Positions 58,868-64,000 of a DNA stretch of 64,000 bases are shown here, piece after piece. The DNA is from Hyphomicrobiales bacterium (lineage in GTDB: Bacteria > Pseudomonadota > Alphaproteobacteria > Rhizobiales > Rhizobiaceae). The stretch is from NCBI GenBank assembly GCA_900472295.1, contig UCIA01000002.1:62001-126000 (forward strand). Reading direction: 5' to 3'. The position numbers and the translations under genes were made by a program. The notes under the pieces are model-generated. The model searched no databases and was not told the origin of the DNA. It saw nothing but the letters and a program-made list of their open reading frames with translations. Every line of letters starts with the position of its first letter. Within the stretch, counting starts at the first letter, position 1.

Positions 58868-58937
58868 CAGGGGAGTCGGAATCGAACCGATTTAGCGCCG
58901 TTTTAAACGGCGAGCCTTACCAATAGGCGAGTCCCCC
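58868..58937 (-). tRNA. Degenerate tRNA-like gene with a UAA anticodon
   Basis: The minus strand folds to a cloverleaf: D-arm GCCT-ATTGGTA-AGGC, anticodon arm CGCCG-TTTAAAA-CGGCG with TAA at 58905-58903, a short variable loop and a T-arm TCGG-TTCGATT-CCGA. The acceptor pairs GGGGA with TCCCC but has mismatched ends, a CCG rather than CCA end, and about 70 bases in all. UAA would read leucine UUA, yet leucine tRNAs need a long variable arm. It may be a decayed or phage-type tRNA. A terminator follows. Another ORF overlaps it. Confidence 0.5.
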
Positions 58938-59128
58938 CGATCAAAATGTGGCCCAAAATAGACCTCCATCGGTTCGAGTTGTACACCGCTTAGATGCGAA
59001 TGGCGCGCAGCAGTTTCAAGACCCATGGATCGAAAAAGTCCTGTAATGAGAGCACGCTGGATTCTCCGTAGGTGCTTCAACGGCCAGACAGCAGCTGGCT
59101 TTACCCATTGCTCGGCCCGACTCTTCAT
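58892..59128 (-). CDS. Possible small basic protein overlapping the tRNA-like gene
   Basis: From the ATG at 59128, after AAAAGGA, a 78-residue frame reads WVKPAAVWPLKHLRRIQRAL and ends in a basic KARRLKRR tail. The last 46 bases lie in the tRNA-like gene, so one of the two may not be functional. No family is recognised. Confidence 0.3.
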   Translation of the reverse strand: MKSRAEQWVKPAAVWPLKHLRRIQRALITGLFRSMGLETAARHSHLSGVQLEPMEVYFGPHFDRGDSPIGKARRLKRR

Positions 59129-59243
59129 TCCTTTTCGGTCCGGTCCGTCCGGCTGCATCTAAGTTCGAGTGGTTAGCTGCAATGAACGAAATACTCTCAG
59201 CGTATCTCTGTCGGCACTTTTGGCCTGGTTGCTACTCAGGCGG

Positions 59244-59771
59244 TTAGACGATGCGCTCCCATTTCGTACAGGCAGCGAACGCGAGATGGATCTTGTTTCG
59301 AATCTCCTCAAACAGTTTGCTATCTTTGGAAATGCTGCCAGGATTTAATTTTTCGCAAATCGCGATCACTGCATGGGCCAAGTGCTTGCCGCCGTTAGGG
59401 TAGGCCTCACAATTATCGATCACGCTGAACACCCGACCCGGGTTGGCGGGAATGGACAAGTTTCTTACATCCTCGACGGTACAGGCTTTCACCTGCTGAA
59501 GATGATTTTCTTGGGGGCTGAACCCTTCCAGAATGTCCACAATTTGATCGAGATTAGCTCCATTGTGCGGAGGATCAGACAAGCGCCAGACAGACAGTTC
59601 TCCAGCTAAAAGGTGGTTAGACCTAATGAAGCTGTTCTTGAGCTTACCCTTGCTAAAGTGCATCGGATCGTACGCGCCACGACATATTTCCTCGTCGCCG
59701 GAAACCGGTCCGGGCGATATGTCTGGGTCGACAGATACCTGCTCTCTTGGGCAGATTTCAGGGCAAAGCAT
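59244..59771 (-). CDS. Third gene of an unknown three-gene operon
   Basis: The 175-residue protein has no signal peptide or membrane segment and contains KLKNSFIRSNHLLAGELSVW, QIVDILEGFSPQENHLQQVK and a C-terminal LFEEIRNKIHLAFAACTKWE helix. Cysteines and histidines are scattered without a metal motif. It overlaps the preceding gene by 14 bases and is the last of the operon. I recognise no family. Confidence 0.65.
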   Translation of the reverse strand: MLCPEICPREQVSVDPDISPGPVSGDEEICRGAYDPMHFSKGKLKNSFIRSNHLLAGELSVWRLSDPPHNGANLDQIVDILEGFSPQENHLQQVKACTVEDVRNLSIPANPGRVFSVIDNCEAYPNGGKHLAHAVIAICEKLNPGSISKDSKLFEEIRNKIHLAFAACTKWERIV

Positions 59772-60546
59772 TCGAGGTCAGCAAACTTTCGAAGTCGGGG
59801 TCACCTAAAATTGTCGCAACCTCTCCGATGTGAAGCTCTCGTGCTGGCCGATCTTTCCCTTCAAGGGAACTAAACGTGACAATGATTCGGTGCCCCCCGA
59901 AGAATGCTATGGTTAGGCTGTTTGCGGCATTCTCATCCAACCACCGCAACGAGACGAACCCATCGTCCTGGTCCACTTCCACCTCGGGTGTAACGACACC
60001 CTGTGGAAGGAACGCGTTCAAAAACTGGATATCTAAGAGGATCGAGGGGCTAGGTGCTCTACTCCCCTGGCCGGCCCACCCGTCTGGTAGACGCCCCAAT
60101 TCATGGATCGCCAGCCCAAGAGGACCGCTCCACCCCTCGTACAACGAAATTAAAGCAGGTCCCGCCATCAGCATCTGACGATCTGCCACGACGCGCGATA
60201 GGACAGGTGAACCCATCGGATATCTACCACTGGGGCCGACAATAGCCGCCCCGAGAGGATTTCCCCCAAAAACTCCGATGTTTTGGCCATGGGCTAATTG
60301 AAATGCAACTGGCTCATCTACGAAGCCAATATTTGTGCCGCCGCCAGTAGAGGTCAATGATTTAGGCTGATAGTGGTCTAAAGTCATAAAACGGCTATGA
60401 CGTTCGAACATGTCCGAGCCTGAACGTCTCACAACCATACGCGAAGGGGCTGGCACAACGTCAGAAGGGTCAGGCTCTTCATAAAAATCGGAAAGAAGGT
60501 CAAACATCGCGTTAGCTTTAGTCGAAAGACTAGCCAAGTCGCTCAT
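59758..60546 (-). CDS. Second gene of an unknown three-gene operon
   Basis: The ATG at 60546 has GGGAGGCAG before it and gives 262 residues. The N-terminus is acidic (FDLLSDFYEEPDPSDVVPAP). The middle is rich in glycine and beta-strand-like (VFGGNPLGAAIVGPSGRYPM, SLYEGWSGPLGLAIHELGRL), and the C-terminus reads SLTIAFFGGHRIIVTFSSLE. No catalytic motif is clear. It overlaps the upstream gene by 17 bases and the downstream gene by 14, which implies tight co-expression and perhaps a complex. Confidence 0.65.
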   Translation of the reverse strand: MSDLASLSTKANAMFDLLSDFYEEPDPSDVVPAPSRMVVRRSGSDMFERHSRFMTLDHYQPKSLTSTGGGTNIGFVDEPVAFQLAHGQNIGVFGGNPLGAAIVGPSGRYPMGSPVLSRVVADRQMLMAGPALISLYEGWSGPLGLAIHELGRLPDGWAGQGSRAPSPSILLDIQFLNAFLPQGVVTPEVEVDQDDGFVSLRWLDENAANSLTIAFFGGHRIIVTFSSLEGKDRPARELHIGEVATILGDPDFESLLTSNALP

Positions 60547-61348
60547 CACTGCCTCCCAAAGCCAAACCAATCTTATTCGTCATCTCAGACTTAAGCAATC
60601 GAAGAAGCAGCCGTTTGTTTTGGCTATGCATTCGCGACATCGATACGTCAATCATCGAGGGAATGGTGTCAAATAAATTTGCAATAGAAATAGATGCAGC
60701 AAACCGTTCCTGCTGAAGATGTGTAACGCCGATAGCCCATCCGCGCTGATCAGATGAGGGAGCCGCATCGGCGTTGAGATGGTTCAGAGTTGCCATTGAG
60801 TCGCCGGATGTCTCAAACCAACCCACATTCGAATGCCACGCACCTTTGGTGGCGAATATGGTCGGACTGAGATATCCAGAATTTTCGTAAAAAAGGTTGC
60901 CGAGCTTATAATCCTGATGTGCAGATATGAAAACGTCGCGGACCGTCAACTCGATAGATGCAAGCTGAAGCGCACTCTGCGCATCGGCGAGCCTTGAACA
61001 TGCCATTCTCAAATAACCCGACGCAGCATCCCAAACTCGCTTCCATCGCGTGTACAGGAGGCACTCCACGGTAACTTGGTTACCGCCCACCTCCATCGAC
61101 CAATTTGCTACGCCATTCGGCCTCAAAAACGCGAACGTAGCCACTGGAACGGTTATCCTTTTCGGCCCCGCCTCGACGGTTGCCTCATTTAGGAGAAATG
61201 CTGGAAGCGTTTCTGACCAAGCTGAATGCGCCTCTAGCACTTGCTGCACCGCATCCGGAGCAATCAAATTCCTGAACGCCAACACGAACTTGACGCTCTG
61301 GATCGCATGATCTTCATTGATTGGTCGGAACGCGCTTTTGTCGATCAA
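60530..61348 (-). CDS. First gene of the unknown operon, possible TIGR04255-like protein
   Basis: The 272-residue protein begins SAFRPINEDHAIQSVKFVLA and contains VECLLYTRWKRVWDAASGYL followed by LQLASIELTVRDVF, then a C-terminal MDVSMSRMHSQNKRLLLRLL-type helix. The order of an early alternating strand, a W-centred segment and a late helix recalls the sporadic TIGR04255 family, but I hold this loosely. No membrane or signal segment. It heads a three-gene unit with overlapping genes, 232 bp from the phage-like operon. Confidence 0.65.
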   Translation of the reverse strand: MIDKSAFRPINEDHAIQSVKFVLAFRNLIAPDAVQQVLEAHSAWSETLPAFLLNEATVEAGPKRITVPVATFAFLRPNGVANWSMEVGGNQVTVECLLYTRWKRVWDAASGYLRMACSRLADAQSALQLASIELTVRDVFISAHQDYKLGNLFYENSGYLSPTIFATKGAWHSNVGWFETSGDSMATLNHLNADAAPSSDQRGWAIGVTHLQQERFAASISIANLFDTIPSMIDVSMSRMHSQNKRLLLRLLKSEMTNKIGLALGGSDERLG

Positions 61349-61580
61349 GGCGAAATCCGCATCTCAATCATCGAATCATCCCCAACGTACATAGTGCTTT
61401 TCGCACGACTCTCAACGTCGTCAACGCGATTTGCGAGTCTCAGACGCGAACTCCTGCGAGCAAAAGCGGTTGTATTACACATTTCGTTAACGCACCATCC
61501 ACACAACCCCCTGCGACGCACAACTCACAACACCTTTACCGAGCACCGTAGCCGCAACTGGATCATACCGCCTTAAGTGC

Positions 61581-62048
61581 TCATTCTACGCCAGGTAGGA
61601 ATCGCTCACGGCAGATTTCATTTAGAATGGCAAACTCGATTGGATGCGCCGCGCGTGCTGAGCTGGTGAAGTAGGAGATGTCGCCAAACGCTTGGTGGTC
61701 CATCCCTGTCGCGGCGTAGATCGATCCTCTGAACACTTCCGCAAAGAACGCCGAGTTTGGAAAGCACGTAACGAGCCTCCGGTTCCTAGCTTTCTTCGAT
61801 GATCGCGGTTTCTCGCGACTGAGGAAGCTCATTAACTTAAGTAGCCCTAGCCCGTCCAAATTGAGCTTGCACCGGTCCGTGTCGTAATGCGTCGGACCAT
61901 CGGTGACGTCGACGCGATCAGCATCAATTGCCAGCCAGCTTTTCTGCCTGTTCGGCACCCTTCTGATTTCAAGGACTGTGCTGCGATGGACATCGAATTG
62001 AAGCCGAAGAGACGGGACGTAGTAGAAGCCTGACGGAACTTGGTTCAT
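61581..62048 (-). CDS. Fifth gene of a phage-like operon, unknown
   Basis: The ATG at 62048 overlaps the previous stop as ATGA and gives 155 residues beginning NQVPSGFYYVPSLRLQFDVH. A central IDADRVDVTDGPTHYDTDRC stretch and a basic SREKPRSSKKARNRRL segment are followed by a late AFFAEVFRGSIYAATGMDH. No family is recognised. It is the last of five coupled genes. Confidence 0.6.
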   Translation of the reverse strand: MNQVPSGFYYVPSLRLQFDVHRSTVLEIRRVPNRQKSWLAIDADRVDVTDGPTHYDTDRCKLNLDGLGLLKLMSFLSREKPRSSKKARNRRLVTCFPNSAFFAEVFRGSIYAATGMDHQAFGDISYFTSSARAAHPIEFAILNEICRERFLPGVE

Positions 62049-62350
62049 GAGATCATCCCTACATAAACGTCGCGTGCGTTTTCGGCGGTGATGCTGATCG
62101 GATCGCCATAAAGCGCGATCCGAACGGCAAGCGGCAATGTCGGTCCCATCCAGCCACCTTCGATCATCGCTGTGTACAAAGCATCCGGCTGCACGAACTG
62201 CTGTCGCCAAGTTTGGTGAAGCCGACGCCATTCCGCGTAGATGATGCGTTGCTGGTCGTTCAATCTTGCTAGGTCCGGGCCACCGCCGTTGCGACGGACA
62301 GCAGCGGAAATAGCGTCGATGCGTCGCCACTCATCGCGCCATCGTGCCAT
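62045..62350 (-). CDS. Fourth gene of a phage-like operon, unknown
   Basis: The ATG at 62350 gives 101 residues; a TTG three codons earlier is possible. The sequence is rich in Trp and Arg (WRDEWRRIDAISAAVRRNGG, QRIIYAEWRRLHQTWRQQF) with a late MIEGGWMGPTLPLAVRIALY. It overlaps the upstream gene by about 20 bases and the downstream one by four. No family is recognised. Confidence 0.6.
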   Translation of the reverse strand: MARWRDEWRRIDAISAAVRRNGGGPDLARLNDQQRIIYAEWRRLHQTWRQQFVQPDALYTAMIEGGWMGPTLPLAVRIALYGDPISITAENARDVYVGMIS

Positions 62351-62753
62351 TGCCGGCAATCATCTGTTCAAGCTGTTGGATGCGCTCGCGGAGTTGTTCA
62401 AGTTCGCCAATTTCATTGAGGCGCGCGACTGTTGCAGCTATCGCCCTTCCCTCTTCCGGTGTGAGATCGCCATTGGCAAGCGCGGTTGCGATAGTTGTTG
62501 GCGACATGTCGTCCAATTCAACCGGGCGATCCTTGGGCAGAATACGGTTGAGCACGAACACCACCGCTTCCCAATCGCCCTTTTCCAGCTTCGTACGCAA
62601 TTGTTCAATAGCATCGTCTTTCATGCCGCGAACGGCAGTCAGCGCTTCGTTGCTGATCCTGTTTTTGCTTCCCTGCGGCCGACCCGGATTGTTTGGTGCA
62701 AACCGCCCATTTGGCAGATGCAGGACCGTAGATGAACGCTCTGTATCGGACAT
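62331..62753 (-). CDS. DUF5681-like protein
   Basis: The ATG at 62753 gives 140 residues. It starts with the short motif NGRFAPNNPGRPQGSKNRIS, resembling DUF5681 proteins, where G-x-P-x-G-S-x-N precedes helical repeats. Such proteins lie near small terminase or replication genes in phages and integrative elements. The C-terminus (LNEIGELEQLRERIQQLEQM) is a coiled coil. It follows a HTH gene after two bases. Confidence 0.68.
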   Translation of the reverse strand: MSDTERSSTVLHLPNGRFAPNNPGRPQGSKNRISNEALTAVRGMKDDAIEQLRTKLEKGDWEAVVFVLNRILPKDRPVELDDMSPTTIATALANGDLTPEEGRAIAATVARLNEIGELEQLRERIQQLEQMIAGNGTMAR

Positions 62754-62755
62754 GC

Positions 62756-62980
62756 TCAAACCCACTTCACTTTTACGCCCCGGCGGTCCAGCCAGGCGGC
62801 TATGTTGGCGGTTGCAGTGAATGAGGTGTTCTGCCCGCGATATGCAGTTGGGAACCCATGGTGTTTGCGCCAGTGGTGAAGCTTCTGCCGCGAAGCGCCA
62901 TCGAATGCCGCGCTCACTTGTGCGGCATTCAGTTTTGCGACGGTTGGTAAATTCACCGTATCGGGAAGCGGTATGCTCAT
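62756..62980 (-). CDS. Small helix-turn-helix protein (excisionase or Nu1-like)
   Basis: The ATG at 62980 overlaps the previous stop as ATGA and gives 74 residues: LPTVAKLNAAQVSAAFDGAS, QKLHHWRKHHGFPTAYRGQN, then ANIAAWLDRRGVKVKWV. The arrangement of an N-terminal helix-turn-helix, an HxxGxP wing and a final helix resembles MerR-like excisionases and the Nu1-type small terminase domain. Its role is probably DNA binding in a mobile element. Confidence 0.65.
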   Translation of the reverse strand: MSIPLPDTVNLPTVAKLNAAQVSAAFDGASRQKLHHWRKHHGFPTAYRGQNTSFTATANIAAWLDRRGVKVKWV

Positions 62981-63753
62981 GCCGCTTTTCCTGTAAGCAG
63001 ATCGAATGCCGCGTCGTGCGAGAGATCGGTTGCTAGCGCCACAGCGGCGACGATAGAACGCAAACTGCTTTCCGCTGCCGCGACAACCTCTCCGCGGGCT
63101 TCGTGCCGCTTTAGCGCCTCCGCAGCAGCCTTCTCTACGCCCGGAACGTCCGGACCACTCGCGGCCGGGCTGGCAGCGTTCGGTTGCAGCTGATAGTCGG
63201 CCTGCAAACCGGTCATCCGGATATGCGCTTGGATAATGTGCCGCCGCTCGACAAGCTGCCAAATGTTGTCATCGACGCCATCAAAAAAATCCCGGCCGGC
63301 AGCGACCAAAGCGCTTGTTTGCTCAACGCTGGCCCGCTCCGCGAATGCCGCTCGCTGGGCAGCCGGCATTGCTGCGAACTTGGCAACAATCATAGGGAAG
63401 AAAACCGGATCGCCCGAGCGGTACGCCATTGCCACGCTTTTTGAAGCTTTGGCAGCGGAGGCTTCGGAAATTACTGCCGCCTGTGCCGCCTGATACGGCT
63501 TGCCAACTGTGCGGGAAACTACGCCTCGCAAATCTTCGGCGCGAGCGTTGGGCTGCAACCGCTCATTTGCGGCGGCTATCTGGTCAGCCAGGACGGGAAA
63601 CACGTTGGCGAGCGCGGCAAATTGTGGTGCGAAGGCCACGTTCTTGGCGACCGTTTCCATTGGAATGACCGCGACTTCGGGATGAGCCGCTCCACTGTCC
63701 CCGCTGATCGTGAGTAGCGCCGCGCGGTCAGTGAGTTGGTAGGAAGATTTCAT
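62977..63753 (-). CDS. First gene of a phage-like operon, unknown alanine-rich protein
   Basis: The ATG at 63753 has AGGA nine bases upstream and gives 258 residues of alanine-rich helical sequence (VSRTVGKPYQAAQAAVISEA, AAQRAAFAERASVEQTSALV). There are no membrane segments or known motifs. The last part has KRHEARGEVVAAAESSLRSI. It leads five genes that overlap or abut each other. Confidence 0.65.
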   Translation of the reverse strand: MKSSYQLTDRAALLTISGDSGAAHPEVAVIPMETVAKNVAFAPQFAALANVFPVLADQIAAANERLQPNARAEDLRGVVSRTVGKPYQAAQAAVISEASAAKASKSVAMAYRSGDPVFFPMIVAKFAAMPAAQRAAFAERASVEQTSALVAAGRDFFDGVDDNIWQLVERRHIIQAHIRMTGLQADYQLQPNAASPAASGPDVPGVEKAAAEALKRHEARGEVVAAAESSLRSIVAAVALATDLSHDAAFDLLTGKAA

Positions 63754-63853
63754 AGCTCTGTTCCTCATGGGTGATGTGATTTGGTTTTTGTACTCATGAA
63801 GCTGCAAAGCGGTCAAGCGCCTATATTTATTTATACATCTTTAATCTAAAAAA
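63754..63853. other. AT-rich divergent intergenic region
   Basis: This 100-bp gap separates the phage-like operon from the plus-strand frame at 63854. The stretch TATATTTATTTATACATC is far richer in A and T than the surrounding genome, and likely holds both promoters. No operator can be named. Confidence 0.55.
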
Positions 63854-64000
63854 ATGGAAAGTATTGGCAATCATCAGGCCAATTGCGACGAAACTTACAA
63901 CAATTATATTATACAATCATCGCATTTATTCAACGATGACCATCGCAACGACCGCGCATTGATCGTCGCAATCGAGACGGAGCGGATCAATTCGATTGGT
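63854..64000 (+). CDS. Partial protein, start of a divergent gene
   Basis: An ATG at 63854 opens a 49-codon frame that runs off the window. It reads SIGNHQANCDETYNNYIIQS and then DDHRNDRALIVAIETERINS with natural composition. No domain can be named yet. A ribosome site is not clear. It is divergent from the phage-like operon and may be a regulator or the first gene of a further module. Confidence 0.45.
   Translation, partial: MESIGNHQANCDETYNNYIIQSSHLFNDDHRNDRALIVAIETERINSIG

Noticed and set aside
61241..61576. A plus-strand frame opposite the start of the three-gene operon
   Set aside because: It begins inside the antisense of a better gene and has no ribosome site; the gap is more likely a promoter region.
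63882..63972. ATTGCGACGA and TCGTCGCAAT as an operator pair
   Set aside because: The perfect ten-base repeats lie inside the partial coding frame starting at 63854 and are 71 bases apart, so an operator role is weak.

Overview
The window looks like a chromosomal segment of a high-GC alphaproteobacterium of the order Hyphomicrobiales, most likely Mesorhizobium or a close relative. The evidence is the order dusB-ntrB-ntrC-ntrY-ntrX-D-amino-acid transaminase-hfq-hflX, a fused IspDF, a pyruvate dehydrogenase cluster whose E1-beta subunit carries its own lipoyl domain, a DUF5076 gene between pdhB and pdhC, and the palindromic repeat common in rhizobial intergenic DNA. All assignments rest on reading the sequence and recalled family motifs. 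No database search was run.

Region 1 (1-16.9 kb): two glycan-type genes at the left edge on the minus strand, then a plus-strand core-metabolism block: VOC protein, kdsA, dodecin, a PRC-barrel protein, eno, an FtsB/DivIC protein, pdhA, pdhB, DUF5076, pdhC, two small genes, lpd, a GlsB-type membrane protein, lipA and a COQ10-type protein. The block supplies a complete pyruvate dehydrogenase complex, its lipoyl cofactor synthase and the upstream enzyme enolase. A minus-strand muralytic gene (DUF5675 plus GH19) and a 40-codon lipoprotein ORF interrupt it at 4.4-5.9 kb.

Region 2 (16.9-29.8 kb): cinA and ispDF on the minus strand, then dusB-ntrBC-ntrYX (nitrogen control), an aminotransferase, hfq, hflX and the convergent mazG.

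Region 3 (29.8-46.4 kb): a mixed accessory stretch. It holds a CadC-like TPR regulator with a three-repeat operator candidate, an aromatic aminotransferase, two TetR regulators with palindromic operator candidates, an ECF sigma/anti-sigma pair followed closely by a BI-1 membrane protein, a sugar epimerase-like protein, a frameshifted proC-like gene, an aspartate-nucleophile hydrolase, an EF-G remnant, a RidA protein, a DUF4139 protein and a GNAT protein.

Region 4 (46.4-54.8 kb): a minus-strand housekeeping run, rlpA, a DacF-like protein, tmk, holB, metG, tatD and an MBL hydrolase, with mgtC beside it on the plus strand.

Region 5 (54.9-64 kb): a tRNA-Ser(UGA) gene marks a sharp change. Beyond it are almost only unrecognised genes, lower-GC stretches, an EcoRI-family DNA methyltransferase overlapping a DUF262-HNH nuclease, a degenerate tRNA-like gene with its own terminator, a three-gene operon of unknown function, and a five-gene phage-like operon. 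I infer an integrated element using the tRNA gene as its attachment site. Its integrase and far end are not in the window. The best candidates for an undescribed system are the methyltransferase/DUF262-HNH pair and the adjacent three-gene operon.
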